Assembly (NCBI GenBank): GCA_001600695.1
Contig: BCKQ01000005.1
Coordinates: 570,593 to 634,592 of the forward strand
From: Ascoidea asiatica
Taxonomy: Eukaryota > Ascomycota > Saccharomycetes > Ascoideales > Ascoideaceae
DNA: 64,000 nucleotides
Direction: 5' to 3'
The notes under the pieces were generated by a model. That model had not been told where the DNA came from and did no database searches. It worked only from the letters and a program-made list of their open reading frames with translations. The position numbers and the translations under genes were made by a program. Within the stretch, counting starts at the first letter, position 1, and the number at the start of each line of letters is the position of its first letter. Positions 52,238 to 61,479 of this stretch are shown piece by piece.

Positions 52238-53305
52238 TTAACTTATCTTTTTTCTTTTATTAGGATTTGTAGTTGGAGTCGATACAGAAATGTCAGTTTC
52301 TGAAGTTTCATTTTTAGGCAGTAAAGAAGTAGATTTTTCCTTTACTTTAACCTTTTCCTTATCCATTTCGTTTTTGTTTTCTTTTTCGTTTTCTTTTTCT
52401 TTCTGTTTACCTTTCTGCTTTCCCTTCTCTTTTCTCTTTTCTTGATCTTGTTCTTTCTCCTTATTTTTATTCTTGTCCTTATCATTATTCTTGTCCTTAT
52501 CTTTATCATTATCCTTATTAATATCCTTATTAATATCCTTATTATTATCCTTATCATTATTCTTATCAATATCGATATCATTATCGTTATCTATATCACT
52601 TTCTTTTTCTTTATCTTTATCACTTTCATTTTCTTGTTCTTTTTCTTTTTCCTTTTCTTTATCACTACTAATACTACTTATTGTAGAAGAACTATTAGAA
52701 TTATTATTACTATCAGAAGAATTTTCTTTACTATTTTCTTTTTCTTTTTCTTTTGATAATTTTTCTAAATGTTTTATATAAATTGCACTGCTCAATGAAA
52801 AAATTCTATCATCATCAGTAAAAACATTTCTTTTTCTACTACTAGCATGATGAGTGGTTCTTGTAAAATTTTCAAAACCTTTAACTAAATTTCCAGAAGA
52901 GCTATCACCTAAATAAATGGATTCTTTTTCATAAATTTCTTCTTCTAAAGAATTTAATTTTTTATCTATTTCTTTTTTTTCCATAATTGATTGATGTAAA
53001 TCTTTTTTCAATTTTTCATATAAGTTTAGTTTTTCTTGGTTTGATGAAAGGCTTTTTGAATTTTTTGAATTTTTTGAGTTTTTTGAATCCTTTGTATCTT
53101 TAGAATCCTTTGAATCTTTCGTATCTTTTGTATCTTTTGAACTTTTTACATCCTTTATATCTTTTGTATCTTTTGAACTTTTTGCATCCTTTGTACCCTT
53201 TGTATCTTTTATATCCTTTTTTTCAATGACATCTTTTTTATCATTATTTTCCTTTTTATTATTATTTTCTTTTTTATCTTTTTTTGGCTTATTAACGGTA
53301 GACAT
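52238..53305 (-). CDS. EAF6: NuA4 subunit Eaf6 with long charged extensions
   Basis: 355 residues, three times the 113 of S. cerevisiae Eaf6. The conserved core is residues 91-183: NLYEKLKKDLHQSIMEKKE, then the coiled coil IDKKLNSLEEEIYEKESIYL, then NLVKGFENFTRTTHHASSRK and DDDRIFSLSSAIYIKHLEKL. Eaf6 is a small subunit of the NuA4 (and NuA3) histone acetyltransferases. The first 90 residues are K-D/K-N/K-S three-residue repeats (KDTKDSKDSKDTKDS style). Residues 184-340 alternate Lys with Asp/Glu/Asn. Both extensions are encoded by near-tandem 6- and 9-bp DNA repeats, so they probably arose by slippage. It shares a 391-bp divergent promoter with ARP7. Confidence 0.9.
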   Translation of the reverse strand: MSTVNKPKKDKKENNNKKENNDKKDVIEKKDIKDTKGTKDAKSSKDTKDIKDVKSSKDTKDTKDSKDSKDTKDSKNSKNSKNSKSLSSNQEKLNLYEKLKKDLHQSIMEKKEIDKKLNSLEEEIYEKESIYLGDSSSGNLVKGFENFTRTTHHASSRKRNVFTDDDRIFSLSSAIYIKHLEKLSKEKEKENSKENSSDSNNNSNSSSTISSISSDKEKEKEKEQENESDKDKEKESDIDNDNDIDIDKNNDKDNNKDINKDINKDNDKDKDKNNDKDKNKNKEKEQDQEKRKEKGKQKGKQKEKENEKENKNEMDKEKVKVKEKSTSLLPKNETSETDISVSTPTTNPNKRKKIS

Positions 53306-53696
53306 TTGAATTGTTGGAATATATTTTTGAATTTGAGAAATATATTATTCCAGATTACAATTAAGTAAATTATTTTATACTATTTTATTTCATTAAACTG
53401 ATCAAAAAGTAATTAAAATTTCAAAGCTAAATAAATCGATTAATAAATTAGTAAATAGAGCCTGAAATATGATAAAGTTACAGTAACAATAGTTTAAATG
53501 TTATTTAGGTCACATGACCGTTTCGGGTTGTTGACAATTCAGAATTCAACCATGAAAATAAATAAATTTCGACGCGATAAAAGAAAATTATTGAATAAAG
53601 GAATAGAAGAAGTTGAAGGAATTTATTGAGTATTCAAGAAAAGATACAGAGGTGAATATAATTGAATTAAAATAGGAATAGAAAGATATATTAGAG
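53306..53696. promoter_or_regulatory. Divergent EAF6/ARP7 promoter with Cbf1-type box
   Basis: 391 bp shared by two chromatin-complex genes. GTCACATG at about 53508-53515 fits the RTCACRTG consensus bound by Cbf1. It is followed directly by a GC-richer patch (ACCGTTTCGGGTTG). No gene seen. Confidence 0.5.
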
Positions 53697-54833
53697 ATGG
53701 AAGAGATATCATATCCTTCTATAATTATAGATAATGGAACATGGAATACAAAAGCAGGATTTTCTAATGAAGAATTACCTTCATTAATATTTTCAAGTAA
53801 TTATGGTAAAAATACAAAAACTGGAGAAATATTTATTGGAGATGAGATTTATGAAAAAAATTTAAATTTTGAATTTGAAGATATTGAAATTTATACATTA
53901 ACTAATTTCATTAATAATAAAAATAAACTAAAGAATATAAATATAAATGCTTTGAAGTCAAATAATGGTAATAGTACTAGTGATAATGTGAGTAATAACG
54001 TTAATAATAATAATAATAATAATAGTAATAATAATAATAGTAAGAAAAAGAAAAAAAAGGGAAATAAAAGTATTGATAATAATAGTAATAATAATTCGTC
54101 ATTACCAATGTATAGTTATAATTGGGATATTTTAGAAAAAAATTGGGAATATATTTTTAAAAAATTAAATTTAGATGAAGATGAAATTAAAGATTATCCA
54201 TTAATTTTATGTGAAGAAATTTTTAATTTTAATTATAATAAAATTATTAAAAAAAATTTTGAGATTGGATTTGAGAAATTTAATTTAAATTTAATTTCAA
54301 TTTTTAAAAATCCATTAAATATAATTTATGGAGTTGGTAAAAGTACTGGAATAGTTATTGATATTGGTAGTTCAATAACAAGTGTTAATCCAATTTTAGA
54401 TGGATCAATATTATTAAAAGGATCATGTAAATCTAAAATTGGAGGTAATTTTTTAGATTTGTATAATTTAAATTTTTTAAGAAAAAAATTTTATAATAAT
54501 AATTTAGAAAAAATTTTACCAAAAAATATATTAATTAATTATAATAATAATATAAATGGAAAAAAAGAAAATAAAAAAATTAAAGAATCATTTAAAAATT
54601 TTGAAATTACTAAAGGTATATTATATGATTTTAAACAATCAATTAATATTGTTAATGAATATAAATTAGATTCAAATGAAAATAATAATAATTTTGAAAA
54701 AATGAGAATAAAAAATTTTATATTACCAGATAATAGAGTTATTGAAGTTGGAAAAGAACAATATGAATTAACAGAAAGTTTATTTCAACCAAAATTATAT
54801 CCATTAGATGGGCTTGGAATTGATATTAAAGAA

Positions 54834-54868
<35 letters not shown>

Positions 54869-55196
54869 TTTAGATGGTATAAGTAATTTAATTATAAAAT
54901 CCTTAACAAATATTGAAGTTTCTCCAGAAATTTATAAACAATTATTAAAGAATATAGTTATTGTTGGAGGTGGATCATCAATTGAAGGTATTAAATTAAG
55001 AATTCATAATGAATTACAACATGTTTTAACAAATTTTCAAATTGAAACATATTCACCAAATGATTTAATGGAAAGACAAAATGCAAATTGGATTGGAGCA
55101 AGTATACTTGCAAGTATGAATAATTTTGATAATTTTATTTTCAAAAAGGAATATGAAGAGATTGGAGATAATGCAATCTTTGAAAGATTTAAATGA
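53697..55196 (+). CDS. ARP7: Actin-related protein Arp7
   Basis: 499 residues (S. cerevisiae Arp7 477). It opens with an actin-fold phosphate loop, PSIIIDNGTWNTKAGFSNEELP (Arp7: VVIHNGSHRTVAGFSNVELP). YNWDILEKNWEYIF matches Arp7 YNWDALEMQWRYLY and separates it from Arp9. Further matches are GKSTGIVIDIGSSITSVNPILDG, SKIGGNFLDL, LFQPKLYPLDGLG and NIVIVGGGSSIEGIKLRIHNEL, and the end is WIGASILASM. Arp7 pairs with Arp9 in the SWI/SNF and RSC remodellers. An Asn/Lys low-complexity insertion (about 90-138) and a second Asn tract (about 381-392) interrupt the actin fold. Codons are nearly all A/T-ending. Confidence 0.93.
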
Positions 55197-55484
55197 TTCA
55201 AATAATTATAATAATATTAATAATAAGAATAAATAGTTGTATCATATTATATTGTTATATTATATTATTATATTATATAATATTATATTACGGTAAAGTA
55301 TTTAGGACATTGATGTCCCAAATACAAAGAAACCTTGCACATTTATTGGTTGTTGAGAAGGGCGTAACCCGAGATTTTTGTGCGGTGCGGAAGGGCGTCG
55401 GAGCAGAGCCGGAAACGGAAGGGAAGCAGAGCGAGCCCCGACACCCGCTGAGTCAGCAGCAGCAAACACCGCAGCGACACCGCA

Positions 55485-55552
55485 GCAAACACCACTGCAA
55501 ACACCACTGCAAACACCACTGCAAACACCACTGCAAACACCACTGCAAACAC
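55485..55552. repeat. 12-bp tandem repeat, 5.7 copies
   Basis: Five perfect GCAAACACCACT units (55485-55544) plus a partial one. A degenerate upstream extension (GCAGCAAACACCGCAGCGACACC) suggests older copies. It lies within the GC-rich island between ARP7 and CDS1. Confidence 0.95.
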
Positions 55553-55588
55553 TCCCGGACCAAGCCCAGCAGGCCCAGCGGTACGAGT

Positions 55589-55640
55589 AAATGGATTGCA
55601 AATGGATTGCAAATGAATTGCAAATGGATTGCAAATGAGT
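55589..55640. repeat. 11-bp tandem repeat, 4.7 copies
   Basis: Four copies of AAATGGATTGC (55589-55632, the third with GAA for GGA) plus a partial copy. It sits 37 bp after the 12-bp array and shares the GCAAA word with it. Confidence 0.93.
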
Positions 55641-56145
55641 TAACCCAACGACGGAGAGACACATGCCATTTTACAGCCTTTGGAGCTGCTACTTCAGTGC
55701 TAGAACCACTAGTTACTACTACCACCACCAGCCAAGTGTAAAGTAAGTGTAAACACTTTCAGAATCAATTGGATTAATCTCAGAATCCAAAATTTATTAC
55801 TAGCTTCAGTATTAATCTTAATCTTCGGAATAAGCAAACATCCTCCATATTTAATACCAAAATATATTAACAGTATCAATATCAATTACCAATATCAATT
55901 ACCAATCAACAGATTATAATATCTAATAAATACTACTTTTATATTCCATTCAATTCATAATCTGGAGAGATTTCAATTTATTCATTTTACCAGTCAGTCA
56001 TATACATATTTACTTTATTTAGAAACTCATAATCAATCAATCAATCAATCAGTCCAATTAGTCTTATAAAGTAATAATACTATCTATTAATAACAATATA
56101 TAATAACAAATACAGTTTATAAAAATTAAAAAAAATCGCTTTTCA

Positions 56146-57522
56146 ATGGCTCAGAAAACAACAATTGAATCAATTTCAATTGAAAATAAATCTGAAAAAA
56201 TACAGAAAAATTTAAAATCTAAAGATTTAAAAAAATCTTCAATTAAAAAAAAAGAGAAAGATAATTCAAAAGATGTTTCAAAAATAATTAAAAATGATAA
56301 TTTAATAGATGATATAATTGAAGGTAAAACTGATCAATTATTAAAAAAAAAACAAAATTTTCTTACTCGTACTTTTTGGACTTTTATAATGATTTTATCT
56401 TTTTTTGGAGTTTTATTAGCTGGTCATTTATGGGTAATTGTTGTTGTTCAAATTTTACAAATTTTAACTTTTAAAGAAGTTATTACAATTACTTCTGAAC
56501 CTGCAAGATATAAAAAATTACCTTATAATAGATCTTTAAATTGGTATTTCTTAGCAACTTCTTTATATTATCTTGATGGTAAAACTTTAATTTATTATTT
56601 TAAACATATTTATTTATTTGGTAATTTATTTATAAATCCATTAGCAACTCATCATAAATTTATTTCTTATTGTTTATATACTTTAGGTATTGTATTTTTT
56701 GTTTGTGTTTTACAAAAAGGTTATTATAAATTTCAATTTGCTCAATTATGTACAACTCATATGACTTTAATTTTAGTTGTTTTACAAGCTCATTTTATTA
56801 TTAATAATATTTTAACTGCAATGTTTTGGTTTGTTTTACCTGTATCTTTAGTTATAACAAATGATATTTTTGCTTATATTTGTGGTATTACTTTTGGTAA
56901 AACAAAATTAATTGATATTTCTCCAAAAAAAACTTTAGAAGGTTTTTTAGGTGCTTGGTTTTTTACAATTGTTTTTGCTTTTTTCATAACTTCACTTTTA
57001 TCTCCTTATAAATATTTTGTTTGTCCTGCAGAAGATTTATCAACAAATGTATTTTCTGGTTTAAATTGTGATTTAAATCCTGTATTCTTACCACAAGATT
57101 ATAGAATTCCACCAATGATTGCTGAAGCTTTACATTATAATATTTTAACAATTAAACCAATATATTTTCATGCAATAGTTTTAGCTACTTTTGCTTCTTT
57201 AATTGCTCCTTTTGGTGGCTTTTTTGCTTCGGGTTTAAAAAGAGCTTTTAAAGTTAAAGATTTTGGTGATACAATTCCTGGTCATGGTGGTATAACTGAT
57301 AGAATGGATTGTCAATTTATTATGGGTTCATTTTCTTATTTATATTATGAAACTTTTATTTCAACTCATAAAATTAATGTTGCTTCAATTTTACAATTAA
57401 CTGTTGTAAATTTAAATTCAACTCAAATTTTACAATTAATTGATGTATTATTAAAATTTTTACATAAATCTGGTAAATTAGATATGGAAAAATATAATAA
57501 AATAACAAATTTACTTCTGTAA
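56146..57522 (+). CDS. CDS1: CDP-diacylglycerol synthase (phosphatidate cytidylyltransferase)
   Basis: 458 residues (S. cerevisiae 457). A lysine-rich cytosolic N-terminus (1-75) precedes about eight hydrophobic segments. The family signature lies at about 361-388: GLKRAFKVKDFGDTIPGHGG followed by ITDRMDCQF, with the catalytic K-D...HGG..DR.D pattern intact. SPKKTLEGFLGAWFF is the other conserved block. The enzyme makes CDP-diacylglycerol from phosphatidic acid and CTP in the ER, the branch point to PI, PS and cardiolipin. Codons are almost exclusively A/T-ending. Confidence 0.97.
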   Translation: MAQKTTIESISIENKSEKIQKNLKSKDLKKSSIKKKEKDNSKDVSKIIKNDNLIDDIIEGKTDQLLKKKQNFLTRTFWTFIMILSFFGVLLAGHLWVIVVVQILQILTFKEVITITSEPARYKKLPYNRSLNWYFLATSLYYLDGKTLIYYFKHIYLFGNLFINPLATHHKFISYCLYTLGIVFFVCVLQKGYYKFQFAQLCTTHMTLILVVLQAHFIINNILTAMFWFVLPVSLVITNDIFAYICGITFGKTKLIDISPKKTLEGFLGAWFFTIVFAFFITSLLSPYKYFVCPAEDLSTNVFSGLNCDLNPVFLPQDYRIPPMIAEALHYNILTIKPIYFHAIVLATFASLIAPFGGFFASGLKRAFKVKDFGDTIPGHGGITDRMDCQFIMGSFSYLYYETFISTHKINVASILQLTVVNLNSTQILQLIDVLLKFLHKSGKLDMEKYNKITNLLL

Positions 57523-58175
57523 TTAATTCAATATTTTTAAAAAATTCATTACTCGTTACTCATTACTCATATTACTCCTTATTCATTATTCATTATTCAT
57601 TATTCATTATTCATTATTCATTCCTTATTTATTTTATAATAACTCAAGTCGTTCATTCAAAGAAAAAGTTTACTATAATAGATATAAAATATCTTCAATT
57701 TAATAATAATAATAATTCATTATCAATTCATTGCTGATTCATTATTGATTCATAACATAATTTCATTAAATAATTTTTTAAATTTTTCTTATTCAATTCA
57801 TTGATTAATTTAATATTTCAATATTTTACTATTTATAATCAATATTTGTAATAATATTTATATTTTCTCAACTTCAAATTAAAATGAAAGTTAATTTCTT
57901 TATTTATATAATCTTTTTCTTCTACTTTTACTTTCAATTTTACTTTACTCTACTTTACTTTACTTTCACTCTTAGTTAGTTAATTTTACTTTTAAAGATC
58001 ATTGTTTTAATAATATATACCATTAGTTTCAAATAAGAATTTAACTGAAAGTTAATTAATTGTAAACAAATTAATCGAAATTAAATATTTTATTTTATTT
58101 TATTTTACTTTATTATATTATATTATTATTATTATAATTATTAATATTAAATACATTATTAAATTTTAAATAAAA
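57523..58175. other. Convergent intergenic region with short simple repeats
   Basis: 3' flanks of CDS1 and RPL37. A TATTCAT heptamer array lies at about 57579-57622, TTTACTTTAC-type runs at about 57930-57970, and a TTTTATTTTAT run near 58088-58110. No gene seen. Confidence 0.55.
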
Positions 58176-59139
58176 TTATTTAGATTCAACAGCTTTTGGA
58201 CCAGCAACACCAGTTTGAAAACCATTTTTAAATCTTCTTGAAACAAATTTCATATATCTCATACGACCAGTACCAGTTGTTCTTCTTCTTTTAGCTTTTG
58301 AACCCCAATTATAAGCTCTAATTTTTGCAGCTGGATAACCACAAGATGCACATTCTTTAGTTTGAGTATTCAAAGAACGACGACCACAACGTCTACATAA
58401 AGTATGTGATTTATTATTACGTTTACCAAATGAAGGTGTACCTTCTATAGAAAATTTGTTAGAAAATCTTTACTTCTTTGAATTAATGTTTTTTTTTATT
58501 TATATCATTTTCCTCTTATTTATGATAAATATTTTAATATGATTTCCATTCCAGTTTCATTGTAAATTAAAGTAAAATTATATGTGCTCCATGGAAACTT
58601 TTGAAAAAAGAAAGTTCTTAATATATTCATATAATCAAAATAGATTAGATAATTTATTTTTAGTGTCAATATAGTAAAGTCTTTAAAATAGCTTATTACT
58701 CTTTTTTCTTCAATATGTCGTTTTAAAATTTAAGAATTTTAACTGAATAACTATTTCTTTTAAGATTTAACTTCAATTTCCTTTTATTTTATGTAGATTA
58801 CAGGATATAAATTATTCGTATAATAAAGGCCTTTATAATATGATACAATAATTTGCTTAAGAGCTAAGTTTTGACTATTAATACTGCGATTTACTTTTTC
58901 TTGATACTTATTCAGTTTATTTACTTCATTTCTTCAAATATATTAAGGAACATTTCTTTTCAATTACTAAGTTAATTCCCAGTTTAATACTTGATTCTTT
59001 CGAAGATGATGAATAGTTTGAATTTCTTTTTGGATAATTGAATAAATCGGGAGCACATTTCAAATTATTTACTTTACACTGGAATCATTGGAATCATTGG
59101 AATCATTTGAACATTTCTTTAAATCTACTTACTAGACAT
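58176..59139 (-). CDS. RPL37: 60S ribosomal protein L37 (eL37), spliced
   Basis: Complement(58176..58444, 59133..59139) gives 91 residues. Exon 1 is only 7 nt (ATGTCTA). Joined to exon 2 it reads [20 protein letters not shown] and on to [40 protein letters not shown]. The zinc site C19-x2-C22 ... C34-x2-C37 is intact. S. cerevisiae Rpl37 (88 residues) also has an intron right after MGK, and eL37 begins [10 protein letters not shown] across eukaryotes, so the tiny exon is well supported. The tail is a few residues longer. A CACGTG at 59502-59507, 363 bp upstream, fits Cbf1 control of ribosomal genes known in some yeasts. Confidence 0.93.
58445..59132 (-). other. RPL37 intron (688 nt)
   Basis: Donor GTAAGT (59132-59127), branch TTCTAAC (58464-58458), acceptor TTTTCTATAG (ending 58445). 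Three tandem GGAATCATT copies (59081-59107) lie shortly after the donor. No open frame or snoRNA boxes were recognised inside, although the size would allow one. Confidence 0.88.
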
Positions 59140-60166
59140 TTTGAATTATTATTATTTTATTGATAAGGTTAATATTATCTACGTCTGGAAATACAATAAT
59201 TATTTATCAATATATTAACATTTGTATTTCAATATTGTATTCCATTAAGAATTTCACTTTTGACGATTTGCTTTGGTGAAACCTTTCGCAGAAGAGAGCC
59301 CTGAGGGCAGTAGTTCAAATCGACTGAGCAAAAAGACTAAGAACCAAGGCCTCAGACAGTGCAAGCTTTCCACTGAGCAACGGCAGCAAAGCGAAGGTTT
59401 TTAGGCAGTGATCCCAAGGACCGAGCCTGTTAGAGTTACCCTGTAGTGATTATTAAAAGAAAGCAGTCACACATACGTACATAGTAATTTAATAAATGTT
59501 CACGTGATAAAATAAAAAAACAATCAAAGTGTAAGATATTAATGGTTACTAGCACTGGTCTACTAAATATTCCAGAGCCCTACTTTTGGACACTCTTAAA
59601 TTATGCGCGAAAAGTACACATAATGCTTGCAAAATAATAATCTGCGCAATACCTCAATCGGGAACAGTTCCATTGATCTGGTCTCAAATCCCAAATCGAC
59701 GAGAGAAGATGAGTTTGGGGCAAAGAAGGTGCAAATGGTGTCCAAGGTGCAAATGATGAACAAACACAGAAAAATTTAAAAAAAATAAAAGAGAAACGGC
59801 TTTTCTTTTACTTCATATGAATTTCCAATAATTTGTCAAAATATTCTTAGTAGATTTCTATACCCAAGTTATCTTTGATATTAGTACGAATTGTAAAAAA
59901 AGATTATTCTTGAAAATTATAAAACGTTTATTATATATAGAATAGAAAGAAATTATCTTTATTACAAAGTGGAAGGCTTAGAAACCCTTGAGTTTCCAAA
60001 ATTGCTTCTTATTTTGTTAGTAAACTATTATGACAATATTTCCCATCAAACCCATTTCAGACAAATTATTCTTCTTTCATTAAAGGGAATTAAACATTAA
60101 AGAATAATTACCAATTTACTGATTCTATTACAAGTATTGATTTAATCCTTTTCAAATAATATTGAC
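59140..60166. other. RPL37 upstream region with GC-rich island; MIOX 3' flank
   Basis: A GC-richer island spans about 59270-59460, with CACGTG at 59502-59507 next to it. A second short GC-richer patch (59640-59765) contains a repeated AAGGTGCAAATG word (59727-59755). A GTTCAAATC word at about 59313 resembles a tRNA T-loop, but no cloverleaf can be built around it. No gene seen. Confidence 0.5.
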
Positions 60167-60991
60167 TCAAAATTCTACAATTTTATTAGGAAAATATTCA
60201 TCAATAAGTTCAGTGTAATAATCCTTATACTTTTCTATTGGATAATCTCCATCATCACTTTTAGAATATAAATCATATGGATTAAATTCTTTAACTGCTT
60301 TTATCATTTCTTTGTCTTCATTACTCATTAAATACGAATAAGCGCCTTCTCTATGAATTGGATAACAAGAATGATATCTAATCATTGCTAATCCTTCTTT
60401 TGGAATAGTTGAATGAAGTTTAGCAATATGATACATATATTCATCATGTCCCCAACTTAACATAACTTTATCTAATCCACAATTTTTAGAATAAATACCA
60501 TATTTTGTTGAATAAATTGGATGATGATTATCTGAATTATTCTCAAAATATTCATAAAATATAATTTTTTTTGAAAATTTACAACCAACTGGAAATGTAT
60601 CTCCAACAACATCCCATTGTCCTTTTGAATCAAAAAAATATAAAAGCTTACCTAAATCATGAATTAATCCAACTAATTGCATCCAACGAGGTTTATTATC
60701 TTTTCTTATAGCTTCTGCGGTTTGTAAAGCATGATGAATTTGTGATAATGTAGTATCTGGATCTGATTCATCAATTAAATCTGATAATTTAATTAATGCA
60801 TCCCAAATTGAAATTTTTAATCGAACACAACTTTTAAAATTAACTCTAGCTTGAATATTATATGCTAACGTTTGATTCTCATGTTGTTCTTTATAAAAAT
60901 TCTTCACCTTCGAACAAGCTTGTTGATATTGACGAAACGATTTTGATGCATTAACACATTGAATATCCTCATCTAACTGATTAAAATCCAT
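60167..60991 (-). CDS. MIOX: myo-Inositol oxygenase
   Basis: 274 residues (human 285). MIOX is a mixed-valent di-iron enzyme that cleaves myo-inositol with O2 to D-glucuronate. All six iron ligands of the mouse enzyme have counterparts with matching spacing: H87 (IHHALQTAEAIR), H111 and D112 (GLIHDLGK), H182 (SWGHDEYMYHI), H207 (RYHSCYP) and D240 (NPYDLYSKSD). SFRQYQ at the start, WDVVGDTFPVGC and PIHREGAYSYLM are family hallmarks. It is full length and AT-rich like its neighbours, so I see no compositional sign of recent transfer. No other inositol or glucuronate gene lies in the window. It diverges from the mitochondrial protein gene at 61480. Confidence 0.96.
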   Translation of the reverse strand: MDFNQLDEDIQCVNASKSFRQYQQACSKVKNFYKEQHENQTLAYNIQARVNFKSCVRLKISIWDALIKLSDLIDESDPDTTLSQIHHALQTAEAIRKDNKPRWMQLVGLIHDLGKLLYFFDSKGQWDVVGDTFPVGCKFSKKIIFYEYFENNSDNHHPIYSTKYGIYSKNCGLDKVMLSWGHDEYMYHIAKLHSTIPKEGLAMIRYHSCYPIHREGAYSYLMSNEDKEMIKAVKEFNPYDLYSKSDDGDYPIEKYKDYYTELIDEYFPNKIVEF

Positions 60992-61479
60992 TAAAATTTA
61001 ATTTTTTTTGCAAAATTGAAACGTTATTTTTATACTGTATATAATGAATATATTATATGTATATGCATATACATAAAGAGATGAATAATCTCAACTTTCA
61101 ATCTTCCATAAACACTATTCACTTGTTTTCACTTATTTTACTTTATTTGGTTTTATTATTTGAGCTGATTTAATTTTAATTAATATTATCATGTCACTTT
61201 CATTTTTGTTTTCAATTTTAATAAAACTCTCATAATTGATAAGTTTGAGCTTTTTTGATAAAAAAGCAAACACGGTAGGCAGGGTTAAACAAAAAAATTA
61301 AGGTTAAATACTTTGTTAACGAAGCGTACTTTAAAATTTACATTTGATATATTTTTTTAGGCTTCATTTATTACAAAATAGTTTGTGAACAGTTGAAACA
61401 TTACTTCTAAATCATTAAGAGTCTTTTGGAACATTCAAAAGTTTCATCGATAAGAAACTCTAAATGAGAAAATGTTAGA
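60992..61479. promoter_or_regulatory. Divergent promoter region of MIOX and the 61480 gene
   Basis: 488 bp, AT-rich. It contains a 20-bp perfect palindrome (61056-61075, TATGTATATGCATATACATA), 65-84 bp from the MIOX start. This could be a TATA region or a dyad regulator site. No gene seen. Confidence 0.45.

Larger units (their letters stand above)
55197..56145. other. Intergenic region with GC-rich island and two tandem arrays
   Basis: AT-rich up to 55320, then a GC-rich island (about 55325-55745) containing a 12-bp array and an 11-bp array side by side, then AT-rich promoter of CDS1. All six frames through the arrays are open for a while because the repeats lack stops. The translations are simple repeats and not credible proteins. 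Confidence 0.65.

Noticed and set aside
52442..52781. Plus-strand frames of about 100 codons opposite EAF6
   Set aside because: Mirror images of the Lys/Asp/Glu repeats of EAF6; pure I/L/S repeats.
55193..55741. 182-codon plus frame and several minus frames (70-120 codons)
   Set aside because: They are kept open by the 12-bp and 11-bp arrays; translations are repeat-derived.
59300..59325. tRNA-like T-loop word GTTCAAATC
   Set aside because: No acceptor, D or anticodon stems can be drawn around it.
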